Below are positions 10,070 to 18,532 of a stretch of DNA of 64,000 nucleotides, one piece after another. The position numbers were made by a program, and so were the translations under genes. The stretch comes from Rheinheimera sp. UJ63 (GTDB taxonomy: Bacteria > Pseudomonadota > Gammaproteobacteria > Enterobacterales > Alteromonadaceae): positions 62,001 to 126,000 of the forward strand of contig NZ_JAKGTQ010000006.1 in NCBI RefSeq assembly GCF_021568285.1. Reading direction: 5' to 3'. The number at the start of each line of letters is the position of its first letter. Position 1 is the first letter of the stretch. Below the pieces are notes generated by a model. It saw only the letters and a list, made by a program, of their open reading frames with translations. It ran no database searches and was not told the DNA's origin.

Positions 10070-10138
10070 GGCCGGATCACACCGAAACGCCTGGCCGGAT
10101 GAAACCGGAACAGGTGGCCGGACAAACCGAAATACGCA
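10070..10138. repeat. Right terminal repeat cluster of the IS21 element
   Basis: Three units, inverted relative to the left end, each with GGCCGGA followed by ACCGAAA or ACCGGAA. The outermost ends CCGAAATACGCA, the complement of the left tip. The right target duplication TCTTT follows at 10139-10143. Confidence 0.85.
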
Positions 10139-11302
10139 TCTTTTTTCTTTATCACGAAAAATTGTTTTTTCATCATTCCTATGAGTCATATATCCTTGAT
10201 ATTCAACTTGAATACCACCGAGTTTCTCTAGTAAATTACTTCCATGTATATCTAGCTCTTTATTATTTGAGAAAAAACCTTTTATATTCTCCCTCCAAAT
10301 CACAGGTTGTTTATTTTCATTTAACTTAAACAATTCATTAAGAACACAAAGTATCATAGTCTGATGAGCCCAAATATTATTTCGACCAAAATTGCTATTA
10401 ATTGCCCTATTCATTGTCTGCCAGTTTGACAAGGTTTTGTTGATTTTCATGTACTTAATGTAAACACCTGTATTATTTGAAAAACAGCTTGATTGACCAC
10501 TGCCTAAAAAATACTTGTTTTTTCCTGCAAGGAAGATAATGAATTTAATCTCAGCTCCAAAGCTCTCTGCTTTATTTTGATTTTTTTTTAAATTCTCGAT
10601 TAGAACTTCATCTTGTTTTAAAAGCTGAATTAACTTCATTTTAGTGATATCGCCTGTAATTCCACCTCTTAATCTACCGGTGATTCTAGAGTCAAGTATT
10701 GCTTCTATAGGTATTTCATTTTTGGGGTACAAACCTTCAAAACTAGGCAGATCAATGTAAAAGCCTTTTGATGTAACATTAATTATAATGTCCTCCCCCC
10801 AAGTTTTTTTTGCTCTCTCAATTAATACATCTCCTTCCTGAAGAGAAATTTTTTTATTCTCATCACAAAATTTGCATTTTAAGGATCTGGAACCATTACT
10901 CTTGTTACTTTGAATATAAATTCGTTTTAAATCATTAATTGGTTTTTTAAAAAATTGGTCACAAGGGGAATGATAGATTTTTGCAATTGCGCCATGTTTT
11001 GGAATGCCTGTTTTTCCCGGGTTGGACTCTTGGCTTAATTTCGGGTCATGATAATACTCTGTTATCTTGAACTTTAGTTTAAGAAGATTAAATTTGGACT
11101 GAATTTCGCTTGCGTGCCTACAAACAGAGCAGTGCTCCTTTATTGATTTATTTGTTAAATTATTCCAGCTTGTTTCAAAAACAAATCTGCATTTACAACG
11201 CACCTCAATTTTTTCTTTATTTTTTTTGCTGAAGCCATTAATTGGTTCAAGCTTTTTAGCTTGCTCGGGAAGATTTTCTACACACTTAATACTTTTTATC
11301 AT
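10139..11302 (-). pseudogene. 5' fragment of zinc-ribbon PD-(D/E)XK nuclease gene, interrupted by IS21
   Basis: 388 native codons remain before the insertion; the open frame then runs into the IS to 10058, adding foreign residues. CxC/CxxC pairs (CKCRF...CSVC, CKFC) indicate zinc ribbons. The end of the fragment has the core of a Vsr-like PD-(D/E)XK nuclease: KELDIHG with D351, then VEYQG with E367, then H374 and RDKEKRK, which matches the family pattern E-L-D-x...E-Y-x-G...H...R-D-x-x-K. The insertion falls just after that last motif. The 3' part is at 6647-7566. Large zinc-ribbon nucleases of this sort are common in phage-defence and mobile islands; that role is inference. Start is the ATG at 11302. 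Confidence 0.85.
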
Positions 11303-12451
11303 TAAAACTCCAAATTTTTAACAATTAATTCGATTATTTCTTGATCTAATTTCTCTATTGAAAACCACAATTTTTTAAATATGAGCTCATTTATTAAGCT
11401 ATTTCCAAGTCTCCCTATTAACATAAGTTCCTAATCATGAAAGAGTTGAATTAAGCAAGTTTGTCTTAATTAATCCAGTTTTCATCAATACTAGACGACA
11501 CCTCAATAGTCGTCAATAAGTTGTTGAATTCAAAAGATTTTATATGTATATATATAGGATGCATTTCACTTTATGGACTCTCATTTAACCCAGTAAACAA
11601 TGGAAAACCCATTACAAAAGTTAGTTAGATAAATCTTAAATTTTTTACTTAATAGGCTAATTGAGACTTGATGACGAATACCTTCTCTCGAGCCTTTCAA
11701 TTGCAGAGAGGCGAAGAGTTGTTTCAGATACTGCAAGAGAAAAAGTTTGATGGCATGGCATGATTTGACATTAAAAGCGAGAAACTGAAGCTACACACAC
11801 ATTATTGTCCATAGCAACTAAACCGTATCTGAAGTGGAAAAACGCGAAGTTGATTTGAACAAGTTAATTCATGCTAATCTCAACGGTACGCTGAAAATGC
11901 AACAAGAAACTCTTCGAATGCTGGATCCGGATCTGTGCTATCGGAGATCCCTACACTCTCATGGCGGGCAGACTAATGGCCAGCAAGTCTGAATCTTGAG
12001 CGGGAAATCGTGCCAGTTTAGGGATCAGCATAAAACAGGAAAGTCGGACTACTTCCTCGAAAAACTCCGTCCTAAAAAACCAAAATTGTGTCACATCAAA
12101 AATTAACGTTATTGACAACTGCCCTAGAATGTTACTAAAAATAATAAAAGCAGTAATACGAATGATTAAAAACCAGGCTAAAGTCGACATTGATTAGCAA
12201 AAATTCATTAACAATTGAGTTGGCAGGTAGAGCACCTATAAGATTGTTCGCATTTCCAGCTAAAAACGCAGGTTAAAGTGGTCATCAAATTCAGATGTTT
12301 AATTAATATCTACCTTATAAAATAACAAATTCACAAAAAAATAAATAACTTAATCTGAAAAGAAAAAAATAACATTGAAATGTTCTATAAATAAAATAAG
12401 ATGAATTTATGCAGGTAAAATTTTTTATAAATAAAGTTTAGAGGTCTTAAT
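11303..12451. other. Long intergenic region with decayed coding debris
   Basis: No intact gene in about 1150 bases. Short open pieces look like broken coding sequence: 11671-11763 (30 codons, MTNTFSRAFQLQRGEELFQI...), and about 11820-11990 (EVEKREVDLNKLIHANLNGT...). I could not assign a family. The last 150 bases are AT-rich and contain TATAAATAAA at 12386-12395 and again at 12426-12435, just before hipB, and may carry the hipBA promoter and operator. Confidence 0.5.
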
Positions 12452-12802
12452 ATGTCAGTAAACAATATGCCTACTCTCGAAGCATCACTGCAAGAGCTCA
12501 TTCAAGAACGCAATCGACTACAGCAGTTGATGGTGCATTTGGACGAAAACATTCGGGCAAAACTGCATCAGTCAGCATTAGATAGCTACCGTCCGGTGAG
12601 TAGCGAGACAGTGCAATTTAGCATTGAGACACATAAGGGTGATCTTTCCATCTCTGAGCTAGTCGCTTTTGCTGGCGTATCTATGCAAACCTATTACAAT
12701 TCAATACAGCGAGTGGATGCGGTATCTGTAGGCAAGCTTAACCATCTAATAGGTGCTGTTGGTTTGCAGCTTTATATTGGTAAGCGTCAGGGTAATAAGT
12801 AA
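12452..12802 (+). CDS. hipB: HipB-like antitoxin with helix-turn-helix
   Basis: 116 residues. The first 40 residues are a likely coiled coil (LQELIQERNRLQQLMVHLDE). The C-terminal half is a Xre/Cro-type helix-turn-helix (LSISELVAFAGVSMQTYYNS). GAGG at 12441-12444 precedes the ATG at 12452. The stop overlaps the hipA start by one base (TAATG), so translation is coupled. In HipBA systems HipB binds the toxin and represses the operon through operators in the promoter. The coiled-coil N-terminus makes it longer than E. coli HipB (88 residues). Confidence 0.85.
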   Translation: MSVNNMPTLEASLQELIQERNRLQQLMVHLDENIRAKLHQSALDSYRPVSSETVQFSIETHKGDLSISELVAFAGVSMQTYYNSIQRVDAVSVGKLNHLIGAVGLQLYIGKRQGNK

Positions 12803-14097
12803 TGAGCGCGCCAGCACGTATTGGTTTTGTGTATTGTAATGATCACTTAGCGGGAACGATCACTGAGTATTCGGTTCTGGCCGGTTACGAATATGAATTT
12901 CGTTATGACACGAAGTATTTAAAAAGCGGGCTTGCGAAGATTGGTACTAACCTCCCTCTTACTGAGCTCCCCTTACACAGGAACCACCTTCCTGCATTTT
13001 TTACTAATCTAATGAGCGAGGGGTGGGTAAAGCGCCATCAGGCGAAGCTAGCGAGACTTGACGTAGATGATAAATTTGGTCTTCTACTTGCCCATGGCGA
13101 AGAGCTAATCGGACCAATTAAGGTGCTCCCGCGTTTACTCAAAGATGAAGACGCAGCGCATATCGCTGAGTTACCAAAGAAAAACCTTAAAGGCTTCACC
13201 ATCGATTTTGCCAGACATGAATTTAATGAAGTGGCGATGAGATCATTAGGCAGAGCTTCCATTTCAGGGGTTCAGCCTAAAATGTTTCTTACTCATAAAC
13301 CTGGCACCAGGAAAACATTAACAGCCAGCATTGGTATGGGTCCATACATCGTAAAACCATCCCCAAGAGATTTGCCCCATTTAGCAATCAACGAGTTTAT
13401 TATTATGCGGCTTTGTCAGTTGACGGGGTTTAATGTTGCAGATCATGCCCTTGTGCCGTTTTCATGTGGTGAACTGGCCTACGTGACAGGTCGGTTTGAT
13501 TTAGACACCGCCGGCAGAAATATAGGATTCATTGAAGATTTAGCCTCTGTCATGGATGTTGCGCCAGGAAACAAAAGTAGCGAAGCTTTATCCTACGAAC
13601 ACGCATTAAAAGTGGCCCACGCAAGCTGCGGTTACCACGCCCAAATACTTAAAGATGGTTTTTTGCACGTACTCATGGCGTACCTTGTGGGGAATAACGA
13701 TTTACACATGAAGAACATGAGCCTAGTCAGACCTCTTGATAGTGACACTGCAACCGGATTCTCAAAAATATATGACATGGTGTCCGTAGCGCCATACAAA
13801 GAATACGATGGCTCTGAGCTCAGTATCTGGCTTATGGAAAGTGAAGTGAGAGACGCAGAAAGTACTAGTTCATACAAAAATTATGGCTATTATACTAAGC
13901 ATGATTTTGTTGCGTTTGCCGCTCAACTTGGGCTGAACCAAAAGGTCGCGAAGAAACTTATCCATTATTTGGTAAAAAAGGTGTCGCAAAATTTGAACAA
14001 GGCCTTTAATAGTGTGACAGGTTTTGACGAACTTAAACACGTCGTACTTAACCGTATTCAAGCGCGACTGGAAACGATGTCACGCCCTTGGCTGTAA
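12802..14097 (+). CDS. hipA: HipA-family serine/threonine kinase toxin
   Basis: 431 residues, close to E. coli HipA (440). The HipA N-terminal subdomain is present (FFTNLMSEGW...EELIGPIKV), then the nucleotide loop region SISGVQPKM near residues 153-161, the catalytic loop GNNDLHMKN near 297-305, and the IYDMVS metal-binding motif near 328. HipA kinases phosphorylate a cellular target, glutamyl-tRNA synthetase in E. coli, and cause dormancy. Here the pair probably helps keep the replicon, or acts in stress or defence. It starts one base inside the hipB stop. All key motifs look intact. Confidence 0.93.
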   Translation: MSAPARIGFVYCNDHLAGTITEYSVLAGYEYEFRYDTKYLKSGLAKIGTNLPLTELPLHRNHLPAFFTNLMSEGWVKRHQAKLARLDVDDKFGLLLAHGEELIGPIKVLPRLLKDEDAAHIAELPKKNLKGFTIDFARHEFNEVAMRSLGRASISGVQPKMFLTHKPGTRKTLTASIGMGPYIVKPSPRDLPHLAINEFIIMRLCQLTGFNVADHALVPFSCGELAYVTGRFDLDTAGRNIGFIEDLASVMDVAPGNKSSEALSYEHALKVAHASCGYHAQILKDGFLHVLMAYLVGNNDLHMKNMSLVRPLDSDTATGFSKIYDMVSVAPYKEYDGSELSIWLMESEVRDAESTSSYKNYGYYTKHDFVAFAAQLGLNQKVAKKLIHYLVKKVSQNLNKAFNSVTGFDELKHVVLNRIQARLETMSRPWL

Positions 14098-14343
14098 TAT
14101 GTCTGCGGCGTTTAAATTGAAAAGGTATTAATGTCTGGCATTAAAGTTAATCGGTTAAAAATTCAATACAAATGTTCATAATTTGCGAGTCATTGAATAG
14201 CGCTTTGAGCAAAAGCAAAATTTACTATGCTTGATAGAGTATGTAACTTTCAGGTTTATTTTAGCCAATATTTAACTTTATAGTGTCAACTGGCAGCGTT
14301 GTTCAAATGAAGTACCTGAGCGTCAGCATTTTGTCTCTTCAGG

Positions 14344-15065
14344 CTATACTAACGCATTACTGCGAGCTTCTAGCACACTTGCAATCATTGGCGCAATTAA
14401 CGATTCCATCACCGCATAACCCTCGGCGTTGGGATGCACCAGATCTTCAGCACTGGTAAAATCCGGTACCCGCAAACCACCTTTGCCATCATTCATGGCT
14501 GCATAATAGTCTACATAAGGAAGTTGCTGTTGCACTGCGTACTGCTTAATAAGCTGATTAAGCTCAACAATACGCTGCACCGGTTGCAGGCCGCTGCGCC
14601 ATGGAAAATCACTGGCCGGTAATACCGAGCACAGAATAACACTGGCACCTTGAGCGCGTGCTAATTCGGCCATACTAAAAATATTGTCGGCTATGCGGGG
14701 TACATGAATGGCGCCACTATTTTGTGCAATATCATTGGTACCAGCGAGGATCACTACCACCTGCGGTTTCAGGTTAAGCACATCTTCCCGAAACCGCAGC
14801 AACATCTGGTGGCTAACCTGGCCGCGGATACCACGACAGATAAAGTAATTTTGCGCAAAAAACGCCGGCCGTTGGTATGGCCAAAACTCGGTGATTGAAT
14901 CGCCCATAAATACCACCGGCACGCCCTGCGGGTGTTGCGTCATCAGCTGCGTGTTAGCCTGCTGATACTTTTCGTAATTGACATAAGTAGTAATATTCAA
15001 GCTAATTTCCGCAGCAGTAATTGGCAACAGAGCACAGAGTAACAGACCGTACAGCTCATTTTCAT
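14344..15065 (-). pseudogene. SGNH/GDSL hydrolase, signal peptide likely frameshifted
   Basis: The mature part (from about 15027 down) is a clear SGNH hydrolase: GDSIT with the nucleophile serine, an RGIRGQ block, GTND, and the DLVHPN catalytic Asp-His pair. Such enzymes are secreted esterases or deacetylases. The natural start should be the ATG at 15065, with AGAGGA upstream. Adding one A to the A4 run (15059-15062 on this strand) gives MKNELYGLLLCALLPITAAE, a good signal peptide that runs into the enzyme. As read, that ATG frame stops after 22 codons. The only in-frame start left is a TTG at 15027, which has no signal peptide. This is either a sequencing or assembly error, slippage, or a real knock-out. 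The enzyme domain itself is intact. Confidence 0.8.
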
Positions 15066-15339
15066 TATTCCTCTTGTAAGCGATGGTATCCAGAAGTGTT
15101 GGTAATGTGCCAAGTAATTTCGTTTTTCATTGTAAAATAGTTAATTTGGATAGAAAAGATTGACACCGCTAACGCAGGTGATGTGTGGTGTGCTGAGTTT
15201 GTATTACACATAGCCGATTCGATTTATGTTCTGCATAAGAAGTATCAATTCTGCTGACTCGCTTCCTTGTTTGCGATGCTAGAGCTACGCCTAATAACGA
15301 TTGTGCAAAAATGCATCACTGCATGACATTAAAACTTGC
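15066..15339. other. Intergenic region between SGNH gene and small-gene operon
   Basis: About 270 bases with no gene that I can support. It would hold the promoter of the SGNH gene (reading left) and the end of the Coq7-type operon. No strong terminator hairpin was seen. Confidence 0.4.
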
Positions 15340-15531
15340 TTAGGTTTTAGATAAGTCGGCTTGTGCATCTAGTAATAATTCTTGCGTAAGCAGACGCTTG
15401 TAACGTCTCTGCCGGCGTCGTGCTTTTGCAGCGCTTGCTCGCCAGTTGCTGCGTTTGTCTGAAACAATGTCGTCCACATCGTCGGCTGTGATCACGCGCT
15501 TAGCATCCCTAGGGGAGGTTCTTTTACTCAT
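15340..15531 (-). CDS. Small basic protein, unknown function (63 aa)
   Basis: 63 residues (MSKRTSPRDAKRVITADDVD...), with a highly basic middle (SNWRASAAKARRRQRRYKRL). The ATG at 15531 is chosen over a TTG ten codons earlier; GACGAG lies just upstream. It is the last gene of a four-gene minus-strand unit with the Coq7-like protein, a zinc-ribbon protein and a 111-aa protein, 19 bases after the stop of the last of these. The basic helix suggests nucleic-acid contact, but no family is recognised. Confidence 0.6.
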   Translation of the reverse strand: MSKRTSPRDAKRVITADDVDDIVSDKRSNWRASAAKARRRQRRYKRLLTQELLLDAQADLSKT

Positions 15532-15550
15532 ATTCTCGTCGTTCTCATCA

Positions 15551-15886
15551 CTAAAAGGCAAAACTGCTTTGCTTTTGTCTCCATCTTAAAGACCGTTTAT
15601 TTAAGCAATGTAAATCTATTTCACCTGCAAGAATGTTTTCACATAGCTTGACGGCAGCCTGTGCCTGCGTTTCAGTTAAATGTCTATATGCAGGTTGCTT
15701 AATGTAGTCATACCAAGCACCGTTGCATACATTATCAAGCACAACTCTTTGAAAGCAGTGGTCGTGCTTGATAGGCCAATCGTGTCGTTTAATAAGTGCT
15801 GCTTTGGGCATAACAATCTGGGTTAGATAGAGGTACTGGTCTATCCATTGCTCGCGAGTATGATTGATGATTTTGTTTTTCAGCAT
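15551..15886 (-). CDS. Conserved-looking hypothetical protein (111 aa)
   Basis: The ATG at 15886 is chosen because it lies 5 bases after the stop of the zinc-ribbon gene; longer starts would overlap that gene by about 100 bases. The protein has well-ordered features (TREQWIDQYLYLTQIVMPKA, HDHCFQRVVLDN, AYRHLTETQAQAAVKLCE) that look like a folded helical domain, possibly with His/Cys metal ligands. I do not recognise the family. The tight spacing suggests translational coupling with its neighbours. Confidence 0.65.
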   Translation of the reverse strand: MLKNKIINHTREQWIDQYLYLTQIVMPKAALIKRHDWPIKHDHCFQRVVLDNVCNGAWYDYIKQPAYRHLTETQAQAAVKLCENILAGEIDLHCLNKRSLRWRQKQSSFAF

Positions 15887-15891
15887 TTGTA

Positions 15892-16089
15892 TCAATTCCG
15901 CTTCTTTTGCTTCCACGTACCGCCGTATTGATAATCTCCACTGGTTTGCTTCAGCCGCTCTTGACACTGTTTGCAGACCAAGATCCAAGACTGACTTTGC
16001 ATGGCCTTCACTCGGTATAACACGCTATGAGTCATCGACTCACACATACCACAAGCCTTTGATGCTCTTTCACGCGATACTTTACCCAT
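15892..16089 (-). CDS. Small zinc-ribbon protein (65 aa)
   Basis: 65 residues starting MGKVSRERASKACGMC. Two CxxC pairs (CGMC and CKQC), 27 residues apart, make a likely four-cysteine zinc ribbon. The ATG at 16089 lies 8 bases after the Coq7-like gene's stop codon, so an operon is likely. A longer frame upstream overlaps that gene and is not preferred. Function unknown. Confidence 0.7.
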   Translation of the reverse strand: MGKVSRERASKACGMCESMTHSVLYRVKAMQSQSWILVCKQCQERLKQTSGDYQYGGTWKQKKRN

Positions 16090-16097
16090 GATTAGGC

Positions 16098-16649
16098 TTA
16101 AATAAGTCTGGCTGCTGTCACTGCGCATTGAGAACCGTAGGCAATTAAACGGCCCCAACAACGCATTGCTTTACTTGCTTGTTCTGTCATTGCGTGCAGA
16201 GCTTCATCTCGGTGCTTTGTTTCATCAGCATGAAACGCCGCCATCTGCTGAGAAAATCCCCTAACGAATGAATTGCATTCATGATCAAATAATTTAAGCT
16301 GCTCGCGATAATGTTCATCTACAAATGACTCAACGCAAAAAATAGTATAAAACATCCAGTTTCTTCCCAAGAGCGTTGGCAGAGCACCCGTAACAAAGCC
16401 CGCTACCCCCCAGAAAAACAGTAACAAACTACCGCGATATCTTTGGATATTAGCTTCAAAACCTGCCAGATGGGACTTTTCCGTGGCCAAGTGCTGCAAA
16501 GCAAATGATTTTATCTGCGCGTCTCGACGAATGAAATTTGCGCACAGAATACCGCGATAAATCCAAACTGCCCCAAACTCGCCAGCGTGACTGGCGCGAA
16601 GCTCAGACCGAATATGCTTAGGTAAACGCGATGTCGAGACTTTTCCCAT
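16098..16649 (-). CDS. coq7: Coq7-family di-iron hydroxylase (demethoxyubiquinone hydroxylase-like)
   Basis: 183 residues from the ATG at 16649, which has GAAGAG just upstream; ATG 16664 and TTG 16682 are alternatives without a ribosome-binding site. Di-iron ligand motifs of the family are all present: RASHAGEFGAVWIYRG, TEKSHLAGFE, VESFVDEHYREQL and ADETKHRDEA. Coq7 enzymes hydroxylate demethoxyubiquinone in ubiquinone synthesis at the membrane. In this genus the pathway is normally encoded on the main chromosome, so this may be a second copy or the only copy placed here. It heads a four-gene unit with small proteins of unknown role. Confidence 0.88.
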   Translation of the reverse strand: MGKVSTSRLPKHIRSELRASHAGEFGAVWIYRGILCANFIRRDAQIKSFALQHLATEKSHLAGFEANIQRYRGSLLLFFWGVAGFVTGALPTLLGRNWMFYTIFCVESFVDEHYREQLKLFDHECNSFVRGFSQQMAAFHADETKHRDEALHAMTEQASKAMRCWGRLIAYGSQCAVTAARLI

Positions 16650-16929
16650 ACACTCTTCACCCATGTTTACAATTTTGTTCAATTAATGTCTTCCTAAGTT
16701 TAGGTTATCCCAATCTTGGATAATCCGAAGTTACCATTACTGAACACCAACAATTCATTTCCTTGCTCTAATCACGAGACCACCTTTGCAGCTTATAAAC
16801 GCTATATCATGGATACAATTGCACACTTGTTCATTTAAGCGACTTATTGTTAGCTATTTGTTTTTATGCGTGCGGGAGGAGGTAAGATCAATCGGCATGA
16901 TAGTTAAACAATAACAGGACAACATTCTT
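16650..16929. other. Intergenic region upstream of the Coq7-type operon
   Basis: About 280 bases with no gene. It probably carries the promoter of the minus-strand Coq7 operon. It runs into IS3-family debris on its right. Confidence 0.4.
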
Positions 16930-17205
16930 GTAAGTTAAACACTTGCGTCTGGCCGCTTTCACATTGGGCATAATACCCTCTACGCGATACCTGAAGTACA
17001 GCTACCATTCTGATTAACGAGAACGAATTTTGATGCTCAAAAATAAACTCAAACCGAGCTATTTTTGTTTTTTTGCGAAGTAGGTACCGTCTTTTTTAGG
17101 ATAGCTAAATCCTCTGCCTGTTCGGCACATTGACGTTTAAGGCGAGCAATTTCGGCTGCTCTGTTTCTAGCTCGGTGGAGGTAGAATTTATCTCGGCTAT
17201 AGGCC
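16930..17205 (-). pseudogene. IS3-family transposase remnant (OrfA end and OrfB start)
   Basis: Read on the minus strand, about 17205-17060 gives RAAEIARLKRQCAEQAEDLA followed by ILKKT, the leucine-zipper tail typical of IS3 OrfA. About 17060-16930, in a shifted frame, gives ARFEFIFEHQNSFSLIRMVA then VLQVSRRGYYAQCESG, the start of IS3 OrfB. The programmed frameshift zone lies between them. The rest of OrfB is missing. A related OrfB body fragment lies at 49780-50175. Confidence 0.8.
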
Positions 17206-17247
17206 GTCAATTATATAACTGAGACTAGTGTGACTTCGGCTCAGTTA

Positions 17248-18213
17248 TCATTTTGCTGATGCTATCGGATCAAAGTAGACACTTAATCGTTTAATCACTA
17301 AAGGACGGTCAATCACTTTAGGTTTAGGCGCTTCATCGGCGAGAAACGGTTTGAGTGGATGGCACTTCACATTTTGATTAAAAACGAATAAAGGTGAGTG
17401 GGCAATCATGTCTACAGGCGCTTTGAGATCAGGCCCCAGATAGAGTGGCGCATCTTTTATGTAGCGCAAGTTCATGGCTGGCGCGACACGAAGTGGGCGA
17501 GTCATTAAAAAGCGGCTGGTTGCCGGATATTGGCTGATCACCCTTTTCTCTTCGTGAACTGCTTCGCCTTTTTCAGACAGTGGGAAACGTTTTTCGTAAT
17601 AGCTGATGGTTTTATCAAGCATATCTAGCAGTTGCTTTTTAGTGAGGTGTTTACTGGCACGCCTATTCTTCCAAGTGAAACCCACGGAGTAAAGTGCGCG
17701 ATTAGCAAACAAGGTACCTCGAAACGCTTTAAGTTTAACAACGTTGGGCATCGAGCGCAGTAACGCTTCAAAGCGTACATCACGGTTGGAGTGGCTACTT
17801 AGCACCATTTGGTGAAAGTCCGCTTTCTTCTTATTGATGGTGGCTAATCTCGCTAGCATTGATAGCGGATCCGGATGCGAAACGCAGATGATGCCGGGCA
17901 ACCGCGGAATAATACGATTGGAGTGGTCATGCTCCAGATCCATACTTTTTAAGTGTGCCATGGCAATTTGGTAGGCGTCATCACCGGTGATGGTATCCAC
18001 GGAGATATGTTCTGGCCACTCGCCAATATCGTCATCGTGAAACGGAGGTAAGCGGAAGACCTCGGCACGGATTAGGGAGCTATGGTCATTCAGTTCATTT
18101 TCAAACAAGGTCAGTTCGCTTCGAATATCGGCAAAGGAGAGTTGTACTCTTGCGGCAAATTCGCCATCGTCAACTAACGGGTGTTTTTTCGGTGTGATGT
18201 GTGAATCGGACAT
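17248..18213 (-). CDS. tus: Tus-family replication terminus site-binding protein
   Basis: 321 residues against 309 for E. coli Tus. Several blocks align with what I remember of Tus: ELTLFENELNDH and VFRLPPF near the start, IPRLPGIICV near residue 105, ATINKKKADFHQMV, RFEALLRSMPNVVKLKAFR, and SVGFTWKNRRASKHLTKKQL, then a basic C-terminal part ending KRLSVYFD. Tus binds ter sites and stops the replicative helicase from one side only. Two inverted ter-like sites lie just upstream (18311-18330, 18513-18532), as TerB lies beside E. coli tus, so autoregulation is likely. The iteron origin is only 3-6 kb away. Confidence 0.85.
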   Translation of the reverse strand: MSDSHITPKKHPLVDDGEFAARVQLSFADIRSELTLFENELNDHSSLIRAEVFRLPPFHDDDIGEWPEHISVDTITGDDAYQIAMAHLKSMDLEHDHSNRIIPRLPGIICVSHPDPLSMLARLATINKKKADFHQMVLSSHSNRDVRFEALLRSMPNVVKLKAFRGTLFANRALYSVGFTWKNRRASKHLTKKQLLDMLDKTISYYEKRFPLSEKGEAVHEEKRVISQYPATSRFLMTRPLRVAPAMNLRYIKDAPLYLGPDLKAPVDMIAHSPLFVFNQNVKCHPLKPFLADEAPKPKVIDRPLVIKRLSVYFDPIASAK

Positions 18214-18310
18214 AGTGTGCTCTTATTAATCTTTAGCGATACCCTATTGAACGCAACGGTTACTGGTTACGATCCAGCCGCAATATCAAAAATTTTTAAA
18301 TATTGTAGAC

Positions 18311-18330
18311 CAAAGTTAGTACATCATACC
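18311..18330 (-). promoter_or_regulatory. Putative ter site 1, upstream of tus
   Basis: On the minus strand this reads GGTATGATGTACTAACTTTG. It matches site 2 at 19 of 20 positions, inverted, and resembles the E. coli Ter core GTATGTTGTAACTAAAG (one substitution and one deleted A). The C of CTAA, equivalent to the flipped-out C6 of E. coli Ter, is kept. By analogy its non-permissive face points left, so it would stop forks arriving from lower coordinates. Confidence 0.7.
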
Positions 18331-18474
18331 ATATTAAACATTCGAAAATTAACAACATCCAAACCCAAGTCAAAATTCCAAGAGACCAGAGTACAGTTGG
18401 CACATTGCTCTTATTTGCCATTAATTTTTTACACTAACATTCCAGTAATCAACTCACCACATTCGAAGCTCAGA

Positions 18475-18493
18475 CCTGGCGCTTTGCGCCAGG
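18475..18493. terminator. Perfect GC-rich hairpin between the two ter sites
   Basis: CCTGGCGC and GCGCCAGG are separated by TTT, giving an 8-bp perfect stem. There is no T tract directly after it on either strand. It may be a terminator, a structure at the fork-arrest zone, or a REP-like element; no other copy was noticed. Confidence 0.5.
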
Positions 18494-18512
18494 GTTTAGC
18501 AGGAATTATATA

Positions 18513-18532
18513 GGTATGATGTACTAACATTG
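18513..18532 (+). promoter_or_regulatory. Putative ter site 2
   Basis: GGTATGATGTACTAACATTG on the + strand, 19/20 identical to site 1 but in opposite orientation, about 300 bases before tus. By analogy with E. coli Ter, the non-permissive CTAA end faces right, toward the origin at 21-24 kb, so it would stop a leftward fork soon after initiation. Confidence 0.7.

Larger units (their letters stand above)
7567..10138 (+). mobile_element. IS21-family insertion sequence, apparently intact (2572 bp)
   Basis: The ends are inverted repeats beginning TGCGTATTTCGG. Inside each end there are further related repeats of the form TTTCGG...TCCGGCCA: about four at 7567-7662 and about three, inverted, at 10070-10138. 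Multiple internal terminal repeats of this kind are typical of IS21 elements. The element carries istA and istB in the usual order. It is visibly richer in G+C than the AT-rich DNA around it, which suggests recent arrival. It sits inside the nuclease gene and its genes run opposite to that gene. Both transposase genes look intact, so it may still be mobile. Confidence 0.95.

Noticed and set aside
10058-10138. Last 27 codons of the open frame at 10058-11302 and first codons of 6647-7630
   Set aside because: These lie in the IS21 terminal repeats and are not native coding sequence of the nuclease.
12215-12280. tRNA-like phrase (GGCAGGTAGAGCACC)
   Set aside because: Only a D-arm-like stretch; no matching acceptor stem, anticodon arm or T arm could be folded.
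12386-12435. Direct repeat TATAAATAAA upstream of hipB
   Set aside because: Could be an operator, but the sequence is so AT-rich that chance repeats are expected; kept only as a note.
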